Notes: generated from the letters alone by a model not told the origin. A stretch of 64,000 bases of DNA from Tridacna crocea (GCA_943736015.1 OX031062.1:25889462-25953461); one strand, 5' to 3'. Numbered from the stretch's first letter, positions 54,742-63,945 are shown. Numbers and translations: made by a program.

Positions 54742-55592
54742 CTGAAATTATAAAATTAATTATCATAAAACCAGTGCTCCTTTTAGAACACTCTATGGGT
54801 CTTGCAACTACTGTAGACCACTTTTTCAACTATTGTGGCAAATCTGCAAAAGGAGAATTTGCCCATACATGTAGCTATATAGTATTTTAGTCAATTGAAG
54901 GTTGTTTCTGTTAACTGTTTCAGGAGGCAATGAGGGGTCAATAGTAGTAATCAAGTCAGTCTCAAAGTCTGATCCCTGCTGGTAGAGCAATTTTCTCATA
55001 AAAATTTTCCTTGGGTAGGCTACACAGATTCACTAGTTCTAGTTCAAACCTTATTAAATCACGCAAAAACATGACTATTACAGAACTATTTTCTACTTTA
55101 CACTGAAATGCTTACACTGAAATGCATGTGCTGTTGAAAGCTATTTGAGACATCATTCAAAAGGAATAATTACATGTATAATTATGCACATTGAAAGTCA
55201 CGAACAACCTCAAATGGCAAAGTGAAGATAATTTCCTGAAGCAAAGGGCAAGCCCTTACTTTTACATGATTTTAGATACCTATAAAATAAGAAACAAAGG
55301 AAGAAACTACCCTATTCAGTAAACATTTGTTTGATTCCTTTACCCATGGTCACAAATACATGCCTAGACAGTTGACAGCAATTGAAAACATAGCTGGAAA
55401 ATGAGCAAGTGCTTGTTATAAACAACTGCTCATAATCACACATTTTCCATAATTATACACATGTAGAAAAATGTGTATTAATTCTGTTTTCTACGCATGC
55501 CATATTCTTTGAAGATTTGGACTGCCTGCTATGACAAATCTATGACAAAAAGGCCTCTCTCTTCAGGTTCTTTATAACATAGGATTGTTTGG
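54742..55592. other. Intron 1 sequence with a decayed MITE
   Basis: 55370-55592 holds a worn hairpin (TTGAAAACATAGCTGGAAAA) and an R-arm remnant (TCTTCAGGTTCTTTATAAC). Nothing else clear; no exon 1. Confidence 0.5.
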
Positions 55593-55814
55593 TTAACTCC
55601 TTACCACACAATCGCAAAGACCCTGAGAAAGAAGCCTTTTGAAATCGTAGTGGGAAAAGGAGAAAATGCTGGTAACCAGCATTTTCTCCTTTTTCCACAA
55701 TGTTTTCTATCCTTCCAAAAACAAATTTCAATTTCTTATCCACATTCATTCTGTCGTCTGCAAATGCTTTCAATTTGGACCACTCTCAAATTTTGTTGTT
55801 TGGTAAAGAGTTAA
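55593..55814 (-). mobile_element. Family 1 hairpin MITE
   Basis: R-hairpin-L, 222 bp, TTAA at both borders; R arm shortened (CACACAATCGCAAAGACCCT). Confidence 0.85.
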
Positions 55815-56094
55815 GAGTCGGAGAAACTCATTCTGAAAAGAATGCCTGGAAAGAATGTCTACAAAAATCAATACCTTGATGTAATTAGTTGTGTTATCAG
55901 CATGCAAGGATCTTATTGGCATTCGAAACATCATAATCATGTTCATGTTTCAAGATCTTATCAGACCCATACTAGGACATGAGGGAAAGGCAAATTTTAA
56001 AATTCCTCAAATCTTAAAAATAGTGTTATGTTGTTATATTGTATCTCTTTCACTACTGAAAAAATAAAATGCAGTTTTCTCCAAGGATAAAAAT

Positions 56095-56200
56095 TCATTT
56101 CTTCAGCAAGATCAATAGACGGTTTGTTCATAATCTAGAATTACAGCAGTATACAGTGTCGATCAGAGATCAGACTGCACATTTTGATCTACACTGTCCA
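56095..56200 (+). repeat. Dispersed repeat (GTGCAGTCTGATC type)
   Basis: Contains AGCAAGATCAATAGACGG and TGATCTACACTGTCCAC. Alignable over about 95 bp with 60095-60190, and in part with 39108-39170. Each of the two longer copies lies next to an end of the family 2 MITE at 56202-60040. Confidence 0.6.
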
Positions 56201-56337
56201 CTTAAACCTTTACCTCATAAGGCATTTCTATGGTAACTGTAATTGACCCTAAATACACACTGGAGAGACCTTACGAACTTGCTCCCGGGCAACGTTACTG
56301 TCCCTGTCAATTTTACGCACCTGTTCGAGTAAAAAAC

Positions 56338-56364
56338 ATGGCTGCGCCTATAAAATTACACAAG
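56338..56364 (+). other. Possible mini-exon in the left inverted repeat
   Basis: ATGGCTGCGCCTATAAAATT continues to ACACAAG and then GTAAGC, a good splice donor; it reads MAAPIKLHK. AAAAAAC precedes ATG. The same block with one synonymous change lies in the right repeat. It may be a captured first exon or the element's own gene start. Confidence 0.35.
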
Positions 56365-57883
56365 GTAAGCACAAAAACATACTTCTATTACAACCAGATG
56401 AGTAGATGTGCAGTAGACGGTTGTCGCACGGAATGTCTGGGATGTCATTGCATATTTATGTATAGTTCCTTTAGTGGTTTGTTATTTGTTAAAGACGTTT
56501 AATCCAACAAACTTCCGTCAGCGACTGCGATTTCTGAATAATCAACACATGGGAGTCAGCAAAAAGCTTTTTTAAACATATACACACAATAATCTGAAGT
56601 TTGTGTTGTGTCAGGTGAATCACATATGCTTTATTCACCACAGTTGAGAACAAAAACTATACGACATCCATTAAAAAAGCACTTTTCTGTCAATTTTTGT
56701 TGGCAACGCTCCACGCTCCAGAACACAATAAAACGATCCAGTTCCTGTATAGAAAAAGAGAACGATATCATAATGTGATTGTGTACTAATTTAATGATTG
56801 TTTTCCCTTTTTTCCCTTCTTTAATCAATATGTTTAATTGTCTACTCGTCCATCTTTCGGTTTTTCTTTCCGGCAAGTTTATTGTCCTTTTGATGCTTTT
56901 GAAATGAAATGCCATGATATAGATGAAGAGCTTGATGACAGACAGTATCATGCAAAGGATATCTATCATAACTATCGTGCAGAAGATCCATAACTTTTAT
57001 AAATACCATCTTTGATATCGTCATCAAGAGACTCATTTTTGTGAATATAATTTAATGATAATGATCATCAACGATGATAATGATCATCAACGAACAACCA
57101 TTCATATGCCTTGTAAGGAGCACACCTAAAAGTAACTAGTAATATCTAATACTATGCTTTAAATATTGATCAGCGATACTTTGTGCATTTGCGAAAGAAT
57201 CTGCCCAGGTCAGCTTGTGTATTCCGCGCAGGCGGAACTGGACCGAGACTTTTCGCTTTAAGTCAATTTTCTGTCTACCTAAGGATTGAGTGGTGTTTGT
57301 TTTTTTTTTCGAAAAGGTGATTATTGTGGATCCATAAGTAGGCAAAGGGTTGTTTGGCACCACGAATGACGCAGATGCATTAAGTTCTCTTTCATAGAGC
57401 ATGGCTCCAATATATATAAATCTTCTCACACCTTTGCAAAACAGTAGACCATATAGCTAATTAGACCTCAAAGTAGCTTACGAATCGCAAATTTGTTTCA
57501 AATTAAACAACCATTTTTGTGAAAAAAAAAGATGTTTATAAGGGTTGAGTCGTGTTCTGGACAGACACACAGTTCCGATATACCTGATTAATTCTGATCA
57601 TGACTTACTAAAAAAAAGTTATCCACTGTCCCACGTAATTGAATACTAAATGTCTAACTATAGTTCACATTTCCCACCGATCTGAAGCGAACAAAACTAC
57701 ATGTATTTTCCCCTACAACTATTTAGAAAGTACGAAATGCTACAGTATGAAAGCCTACAAGGATCAAAATGAAGGAAAAAGGAAATGAATGTATTCAGCA
57801 TTGACAACTTTCAAACAACTTAATATCGTTACTTTCTGAAACAAATTGAGAAGACATCAGTGCCTGTTAGACAAATCTGTTCA

Positions 57884-57889
<6 letters not shown>

Positions 57890-57920
<31 letters not shown>

Positions 57921-58013
57921 TCTTCTTCTTCTTCTTCTTCTTCCTACACCCCTCCCTTTCTCTCCCTTTCTTTCTCTTCTTCCTTCCCCCTTCCCCCCCT
58001 CTCTCTCTCTCTA
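57890..58013 (+). repeat. Pyrimidine microsatellite
   Basis: (TC)n then (TTC)n then a mixed C/T tract ending in (CT)n. Open frames of Ser/Leu/Phe here are artefacts. Confidence 0.95.
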
Positions 58014-58047
58014 TTTTTCACGACGGGTGTCTGATTTTGCCACCTTA

Positions 58048-58590
58048 AAGGTGGGTATTTAGAATTTTTTACATCTCGCCAAATTAAAAAATATATATAT
58101 CACGGAAATTCATATGATAAAATAATTCAATTCATCAACAATTAAGATTCATAAAATTAAAAAAAAAAAATTTTTTTTGTGGTATTCCCTTAAAAGGCTA
58201 CATAGCCTCTTAAGTTATTTTTAGATTTCGCGCCAAAAATCAATAAAGCATTGTGGGAATGTCAAGTGACTGACACGTGACTCATAACGCTTAAATTCCC
58301 TATCATAACAAACATGTAATAATTATTTTCCATAATGTCTTCTTCGGACGCTATGTTTGAAGCTTCTTCTATGTATTCCTGTAAGTAAATGAGCGAATTG
58401 ACCACCTAAAAATAGAACGTGTCTCCCGATGGTGTCAACCTGGGCCGTAGTAAATCTCTAATTTCTCGTGTTGTCGGACGGTTTTCGATTACTTGGGTTT
58501 TATGAACGAAAATTAAAAGGCTTTGGTAGTATAAGGATGATTTTTTTGCAACTTTGTAAAATTTTCGACCTAAAATCTGAAGGGCCACCT
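58048..58590 (+). mobile_element. Harbinger-like MITE, left half of an inverted pair
   Basis: TTA at 58045-58047. Starts AAGGTGGGTATTTAGAATTT and ends GAAGGGCCACCT, with TTA at 58591-58593 shared with the next copy. Carries GCCTCTTAAGTTATTTTTAG, the uninterrupted site for the MITE insertion at 48361. Confidence 0.85.
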
Positions 58591-58593
58591 TTA

Positions 58594-59133
58594 AAGGTGG
58601 CCCTTCAGTTTTTGGGACGAAAATTTTACAAAAATGCAAAAAAATCATCCTTATACTCCCAAAGCCTTTTAATTTGCGTTCATAAAACCCCAATTTTCCA
58701 AAACCGTCCTACAACACGAGAAATTAGAAATTTACTACAGCCCAGACTGACACCAACGGGAGACACGTTGTATTTTTAGATGATCAATTCTCTCATTTAC
58801 ATACAGGAATACACAGACAAAGTTTAAACCTAGCGTCGGAAGAAGACATTATGGAAAATAATTATTACATGTTTGTTTTGTAATGGAATTTAAGTGTTAT
58901 TAGACACGTGCCAGTCACTTGACATTCCCATAATACTATTTTGATTTTTGGCGCGAAATCTAAAAATAGCTTAAGAGGCTACGTAGCCTTTTAAGGGAAT
59001 ACCATCAAAAATTTTTTTATTTGTAATTTTATGATTCTTAATTATTGATGATTTCTATCATTTTTTCATATAAATTTCAGTAAAATATATATTTTTTAAT
59101 TTGGCGAGATGTAAAAATTCTAAATACCCACCT
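58594..59133 (-). mobile_element. Harbinger-like MITE, right half of an inverted pair
   Basis: Starts AAGGTGGCCCTTCAGTTTTT and ends AATACCCACCT, then TTA at 59134-59136. Reverse of 58048-58590. Open frames 58406-58693 and 58468-58779 read across the junction and are repeat artefacts. Confidence 0.85.
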
Positions 59134-59751
59134 TTAATAAAATTGGGGATAGAAACAGAGAACCCGAGATCGCCTGAATACATGCCCAGTAACATTAAGC
59201 CTATATTGATAGAAAAAGGAGTTCAACGTGTTTTAGAATTGTACTTCCATTCAAGTATTTATTTAACTATTTTACGACTGTGACTACGATAATTAATATA
59301 GAATCTTGACCAAAATAACAAAATTGTTCACTGTAACACAAACCTATACGCTTACCGTATTTTCAGCTCAGAAGCTGAATCGTTGTATTGAATTTAGGAG
59401 CATCTTACGTTGTAATGTAAAAATGGCAAAATATCCTTTAATAACTGCAATTTGATTTTTTATCAGTTTATAGCTCTGAGGATAATCACTGTATTGGTCA
59501 TCTGACACGACACACACTTCAGAATATCGACTATATATGTTTTACAAAGGTTTTTGGAGACTCCATGTAGTGTTTTTGCAGAAATCGTAGTCGCCGACGA
59601 AACTTTGTTGGATTAAACGTCTTCAACAAACGATTAACCACCAAAAGAACTAAAGATTAACGTGCACTGACACCCCAGACATTCCGTGCGACAACCTGCA
59701 ACTGCATATCTATTCAATAACATGTTTAAAAAAATATGTTTTTGTGCTTAC

Positions 59752-59778
59752 CTTGTGTAATTTTATGGGCGCAGCCAT
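59752..59778 (-). other. Possible mini-exon in the right inverted repeat
   Basis: Minus-strand counterpart of 56338-56364: MAAPIKLHK followed by GTAAGC. It differs by CCC for CCT, which leaves Pro unchanged. Confidence 0.35.
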
Positions 59779-60040
59779 GTTTTTTACTCGAACAGGTGCG
59801 TAAAATTGACAGGGACAGTAACGTTGCCCGGGAGCAAGTTCGTAAGGTCTCTCCAGTGTGAAATAACAGCAAGGATGAAGCAGTTTCTTATGTGTATATG
59901 ACACCTTTTGATAGCATAAAAAACATTGTGACAAAAGGTGAAATTGCTCGTCACGAGCAATTTCACCTTTTGCCACAATGTTTTCCATAGGCTCCTACAA
60001 GCAATAAGCAGAATTGAGTATCTATGGAGGAAAGGGTTAA

Positions 60041-60240
60041 GGTTCTGGAGTCGTCTTTGGTATGGAAAGAGTAAAATAAGTATTAGTACCCATTCATTTT
60101 CTTCAAGATCAATAAACAGTTAGTTCATTCATGATCAAGAATTCAGCAGGGGACAATGTTCTGTGCAGTCTGATCTTGATCTACACTGTCCACAAAGGTT
60201 CTGGCGTCGTCTATGGTAAGGAAAGAGATAAATAAGTATT
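60041..60240 (+). repeat. About 50-bp direct repeat around a dispersed repeat
   Basis: GGTTCTGGAGTCGTCTTTGG (60041) and GGTTCTGGCGTCGTCTATGG (60187), each followed by AAAGAG and AATAAGTATTAGTAC. The GTGCAGTCTGATCTTGATCT repeat lies between. Confidence 0.75.
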
Positions 60241-60397
60241 AGTACTCAAATGTGCTTGACTCCCAATCCCTTCCTTGGAAACAGCTGATTCAGATCATAC
60301 TGACTCACTTTCTTGACTGTGTTCTGGAAAACCTATCACAATAGGTTTATTCAACATTCAGTAAGATTCAAATCTAGCTGGTTTAGTCATTTTGCTA

Positions 60398-60618
60398 AGA
60401 ATACTTTACCACACAACATTTTGGACCTGCCCAAATCCAGATTAACTGTGGCTTAAATTGTAGACTTAATTCCTGATAGGGTAGAAAACATTGTGGAAAA
60501 TGGAGAAAAATGCTAAGAACCAGCATTTTCTCCTTTTCCCACAATGTTTTCCAAAATCATCTTCCTCCAGTGAAAGTCATTACCGGTAAAAGTCAATATT
60601 GTTTGTAATGGATTGATT
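60398..60618 (+). mobile_element. Family 1 hairpin MITE (diverged)
   Basis: Left CTTTACCACACAACATTTTG, worn L arm, good palindrome (GGAGAAAAATGCTAAGAACC), R arm with CAATATTGTTTGTAATGG. TTAA borders not clear. Confidence 0.7.
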
Positions 60619-60620
60619 AA

Positions 60621-60790
60621 GAAATAATCTTCTTCCTATCGTGGTATATCGTTTAATAAACCACAGTTGTGAGTTATGAGGCACAATAAATAATCCATGA
60701 GAGTGATAGCAAGAGTGGTTTATTCATTGCACCTCATAACTCACACATGGTTTATTGAATGATAAACCATGATAGAAAGAAGATTATTTC
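60621..60790. mobile_element. Fold-back element, 170 bp
   Basis: GAAATAATCTTCTTCCTATC at left and its inverted partner GAAATAATCTTCTTTCTATC at right. Pairing continues through AATAAACCA and GTGAGTTATGAGG to near the centre. Target duplication not resolved. Confidence 0.75.
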
Positions 60791-60900
60791 GATTCTAACA
60801 TGGCCAATTCTTAATGAAAGAAAAACAAGCACAACCTAGAGTAAAAATACAGATAAAGATTATGTTCCATTGAATAACGGTAATAAACCCACTCATTGAA

Positions 60901-60928
60901 TGACGTCACTCGATAAAGAATGACGTCA
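60901..60928. promoter_or_regulatory. Two CRE-type palindromes, 20 bp apart
   Basis: TGACGTCA at 60901-60908 and again at 60921-60928, each a perfect 8-bp cAMP-response element consensus, in the same imperfect hairpin (GAATGACGTCACTC / GAATGACGTCATTC). In intron 1 of the Gi alpha gene, or upstream of an alternative start. Function is inference. Confidence 0.4.
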
Positions 60929-61045
60929 TTCTACGTGGATTGTCACAGGTTTTACCACATTTTCCTTGCACTGCGTTTATAGAGCCGAATTCGCATGTCA
61001 TGTTAGAATCTACTTTTTTTTTCCTTTTCAAGAGTAAGCTATTGG

Positions 61046-61340
61046 TATCCTTTACCAGACAACAAAATTTAACACTTTACCAATTGACAAAATTACAGCT
61101 AGTCCAAATTCAGAGTATTTACTGATGTCAAAATAAATCAAAAACTGAAACTGAAATTGGGAAGGGCAGAATAAATTGTGGAAAAAGGAGAAAATGCTGC
61201 TTACCACCATTTCTCCTTCTTCCCACCATGTATTCAAAAGGCTTCTTCCTCAGGGTCATTAAACGGTGTTATTGTGTGGTAAAGGGTTAAGTTAGGTTTA
61301 TACTGACATCATTTGCAGACAAAAAGCTAAATGATTGGTT
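61046..61340 (+). repeat. Family 1 remnant around a nested copy
   Basis: CTTTACCAGACAACAAAATTTAA before 61069, and GTTAGGTTTATACTGACATC then ATTTGCAGACAAAAAG after 61290, look like one L arm split by the copy 61069-61290. Confidence 0.6.
61069..61290 (+). mobile_element. Family 1 hairpin MITE
   Basis: L-hairpin-R, 222 bp, TTAA at both borders; stems imperfect (GTGGAAAAAGGAGAAAATG / CATTTCTCCTTCTTCCCAC). Confidence 0.8.
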
Positions 61341-61575
61341 TTAACCCTTTCCTAAACAAGCCCTTGTTTTTACATGTCTGCAGTACAAGTCATTTGAAAA
61401 CACTGTGGGAAAAGGAGAAATTGCTCGTAACGAGCAATTTCTCCTTTTCCCACAGTGTTTTCTGCCCGTTTTCTACCCTATTTTTTTCCTACCATTGTTA
61501 TGAAAGTTAAAATTGTCGTCTGCAAACTCTTTCAGTTTGGAAGAGTCTAAAATCTGTTGTTTGGGAAATGGTTAA
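61341..61575 (-). mobile_element. Family 3 hairpin MITE
   Basis: 235 bp, TTAA at both borders. Starts CCCTTTCCTAAACAAGCCCT; perfect palindrome around TTGCTCGTAACGAGCAA; ends TTTCAGTTTGGAAGAGTCTA then TTTGGGAAATGG. Sister of 38555-38782. Confidence 0.87.
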
Positions 61576-61604
61576 TGTAGGTTGATGCCTTTCTAACACT
61601 TTAG

Positions 61605-61830
61605 GTCATATCAGAGCAGTCAGTGCACCTACGCATGTCTTTCCTGACTTTCTCACATCAGTACTGACACAACTTTCTTTCCAAGTCTACTGTCACCAGT
61701 TGACCAATTTCACATGCATACATGGCGAAAAATTGTCCCAAAAAAGGTTCGCCTCAACCTGGTATCCAACTAATGACCACTAGGTCATGAGCCAGATATG
61801 CTAACCTCTAAGCTACCTGGGCGACACACA
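61605..61830 (-). mobile_element. tRNA-derived SINE
   Basis: Minus strand: GCCCAGGTAGCTTAGAGGTT (box A-like) and GTTGGATACCAGGTTGAGGC (box B-like). Body AAGTTGTGTCAGTACTGATG is shared with 47930-48112. Confidence 0.7.
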
Positions 61831-61919
61831 AAGGACCAAACAAAAAAATTAATGATGCTATTTGGCTGGTATTTGCCTGTAAAAGGGAGCAATGAAAGGA
61901 TTTCAAGTTCTCTCAGCAA

Positions 61920-62150
61920 ATAGGTGGATATCATTGTGTAGTAAAGATGCTAATACCAGCATTAATTTTGCTCTTTTTCCCACAATGTCTTAATTAGCCT
62001 ATTTTTGTAAGAGTAATTGATCAAAGATTGTTTTTTGTGCACTTTGAATAATGGACCTAAGTAATTAATGAGCAATTTCTCCTTTTAGTACAGTGTTTCC
62101 AAAGACTTTTACATTGAACACATAAAAACACAGGTTTGTTTGGTAAATGG
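61920..62150 (+). repeat. Decayed family 1 MITE
   Basis: Arms GCTCTTTTTCCCACAATG at 61970 and AATTTCTCCTTTTAGTAC at 62073, with an end GTTTGTTTGGTAAATGGTTGG. Confidence 0.5.
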
Positions 62151-63312
62151 TTGGAATGACAGATTGGTTTGGTTAAAATTAAATGCAATGCGATGTAACA
62201 TGTATTGTGTGATCTATCCACAACTGATGGTTTTACCTGTTATAAAATACCAGTCCTGAGGCTAATAAAAGGATCACCCAGAAATTTTCTATTTTCTGAT
62301 AAAGTTATGTATATACAAAGTACATGTATGAGAGAAAAAAAATAGGGTAGAATACATATAAAAGCTGTGTTTACAGGAAGTCCTAATCAATTGATCTCAA
62401 AAGCATTTAGTAACAGTACATAACTGTGTACAACATAGTGTGACCAAAAATCATAGGTCATAGATTGACACAAATCTACAATGCATAATGTATGACCTGG
62501 CATAATCATGACATGCCCCTAAATAGTGATTATTCATGGTTTCTGATTGCATTTTTCTCTGACCATCGTTTATGTTAAACCATTATTGACAAACACAAAA
62601 CAGATAGCATATACTGATTTGTGCTACTAGCTTTCAGGTGTTGAAAATGAGATAATTTCAGATTTATTTCCATCAAAACCTGAGATCCTAGGTCAAACAG
62701 AAGCAGTGTTTCAATCAAAATGCTGAAAGATAACTGTCTGTCAAAAGATGGATTGATTATGCATGCATGCAATGTAAAAACTTAAGGAGTCTTTTGACGA
62801 CTGGTACCCAGGAGGGAGAAGTCACTTCTCCCTAAATTTCTGGGCTAGCTTGATCCCTCATCAACTGCGTTAAGTAGAAAATATTTGTATTTCAAACAAA
62901 GGATTATTAAATTAACAAGCAACCGGTATGTTTAAATCCTAGTTTTGTGCTCTATTTGCGAAATTATTAGAGTTCAAACTTGCGCACAAAATCTGTGTGG
63001 AACTTTAACTGGTTTTGTCTTGATCGTCTGTATCTAGAGGCGACCAGTCAGAAAGTAACATTGCTTTTGGGGAAATCATCTGTACTGGCCCAGGATTCAA
63101 TCTAGAATTTTGCCAGAATGGGCCAGTAGCCCATCAATATTTCAAAAAGGGGCCACCTGTGTTTTGAGATTGGTCAGCATTTTTAACAACCAAATAACTG
63201 TAGGATCTTGGTATTTGAAAGATCAATCATTACTGACTTACCATATATAGGAAGTAAAATTAAATCCATATCATTTACTGCTCAATTGTGTATGGTTATA
63301 GTGACTGAGGTG
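62151..63312. other. Intron 1 sequence, nothing clear
   Basis: No exon 1, tandem repeat or delimited element. A donor-like ATATATG-GTAAGT lies at 63237-63243 on the minus strand (see rejected items). Confidence 0.45.
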
Positions 63313-63540
63313 TTAACTCTTTACCACACAACCCCGACTTTTAACGACCCTGAGAAAGAAGCCTTTTGAAAACATTGTGGGAAAAGGAGAAAATGCTGGT
63401 AACCAGCATCTTCTCCTTTTCCCACAATGTTTTCTACCCTTTCCGAATAAAATTTCAATTTTTGATTCACATTTATTTTGTCGTCTGCAAGTGCTTTAAA
63501 TTTGGACCAGTAAAAAATTCTGTCGTGTGGTAAAGAGTAC
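63313..63540 (-). mobile_element. Family 1 hairpin MITE
   Basis: R-hairpin-L, 228 bp. Left TTAA intact, right end GGTAAAGAGTAC mutated. Near-perfect palindrome (one mismatch, AGCATCTTCTCC). Confidence 0.87.
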
Positions 63541-63609
63541 AGAGGTCAAATTATGTAACAACACTAAATATCATTTGTTTTAAATGATTGATGTATTATC
63601 ATGTTATAG

Positions 63610-63945
63610 TTAATACGGAACTTGTATGTGTACTAAAATTTTTTGCAAAGTCGTAACGAAGCCAGTGGTATTGAGGCTGTTGCAGCCACTCAGTTTGAAT
63701 TTTTTTGCATATGATTTCCCAGCTTTTCCATCAACTGATTGTTTTTCACCATTAGTTTCACCCGATTGCCGTGTTTTCGCCTGTTTGGCAGAATTTCCAC
63801 CAGAAATCGCAGACTTATTTCTGTGTTTGCATTGCCAACATCCTTTCAAAAGCTGGTTTCCATCGCCTTTGTTCATGTGCCGTGAATAAGTGAATATCTG
63901 AATACCAGTAACGCTCTCCTTGTTGATGTGATGCTTTGCAGTCAA
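63610..63945 (-). CDS. Unrecognised open frame of 111 codons
   Basis: The frame is rich in Lys, Ser, Asn and Gly, with a central stretch around NSAKQAKTRQSGETNGEKQS. I see no domain that I recognise. The plus strand is also open over 63626-63889, so coding is not proven. It could be a captured exon, a transposon remnant or chance. It lies upstream of Gi alpha exon 2 on the same strand. Confidence 0.15.
   Translation of the reverse strand: MTAKHHINKESVTGIQIFTYSRHMNKGDGNQLLKGCWQCKHRNKSAISGGNSAKQAKTRQSGETNGEKQSVDGKAGKSYAKKFKLSGCNSLNTTGFVTTLQKILVHIQVPY

Larger units (their letters stand above)
47497..51865. repeat. Second inverted repeat pair inside the 5.6-kb element
   Basis: The plus strand from 47501 (AGACCTGTATCATTTACGTG) aligns with the minus strand from about 51861 (AGACCTTTATCATTTATGTG) for roughly 100 bp, through CCGATATC, GTGGACTTCGG and TTTACCCGAG. 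Either a nested 4.4-kb element or the true inner structure of the outer one. No target duplication resolved. Confidence 0.65.
46790..52389. mobile_element. 5.6-kb TIR element with 9-bp target duplication
   Basis: Duplication CATTTTACC at 46781-46789 and 52390-52398. Ends TGGTCCGACGAATCACCGAA (left) and GGGTCCAACGAATCACCGAA (right, minus strand), both continuing with repeated ACCGAAATACC. Further ACCGAAATAC copies sit at about 47026, 47209 and 47245. I found no intact transposase, so it is non-autonomous or decayed. Superfamily undecided: 9 bp fits Mutator-like or Merlin-like. It carries nested elements, including 48192-48949. Confidence 0.85.
52601..54272 (+). mobile_element. Tandem-core element type B with two nested MITEs
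   Basis: Start AACAAGATGGCCAAGATAGG (worn hairpin), landmarks GTGCAAGTAG at 52807, 53193 and 53358 (about 161-165 bp apart once the 225-bp MITE gain is removed). Ends TTGAGCATGTTGCAGTCAGG, a damaged form of the GAGCACGTTGTGCTCAGG hairpin. Contains 52907-53135 and 53692-54231. Confidence 0.83.
56256..59860. mobile_element. 3.6-kb element, long inverted ends, 5-bp target duplication
   Basis: Duplication AAATA at 56251-56255 and 59861-59865; the intact family 2 copy reads CCTAAATAACAGC. Both ends start CACACTGGAGAGACCTTACG and stay alignable for about 290 bp. A 5-bp duplication and a CAC start recall Transib/RAG-type elements, but the rest of that signature is not seen, so the class is open. 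No transposase recognised; frames 56631-57036 and 57136-57429 on minus are unidentified. It contains a microsatellite and two Harbinger-like MITEs. Confidence 0.85.
56202..60040 (+). mobile_element. Family 2 hairpin MITE split by a 3.6-kb element
   Basis: The left end runs to 56255 (TTGACCCTAAATA). Body with palindrome ACATTGTGACAAAAGGTGAA ... CACCTTTTGCCACAATG resumes at 59861 and ends GAGGAAAGGGTTAA. Confidence 0.88.

Noticed and set aside
53630-53815. Open frames with [18 protein letters not shown] at 53630-53815, 58406-58693 and 58468-58779
   Set aside because: They lie in copies of the same Harbinger-like MITE, on both strands, and read across its borders. Repeat-derived, not a gene family.
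57846-58048. Ser/Leu/Phe-rich open frames
   Set aside because: Translations of a TC/TTC microsatellite.
56256-59860. Firm assignment to Transib/RAG-like transposons
   Set aside because: Only the CAC start and 5-bp duplication fit; the AT-rich duplication and lack of any RAG-like protein leave the class open.
63237-63290. Minus-strand ATGGATTTAATTTTACTTCC...TATG followed by GTAAGT as a possible alternative exon 1 in the right phase
   Set aside because: It reads MDLILLPIYG, without the conserved KLLLLG end, MGC lipidation site or length of a Gi exon 1. AT-rich chance donor is more likely.
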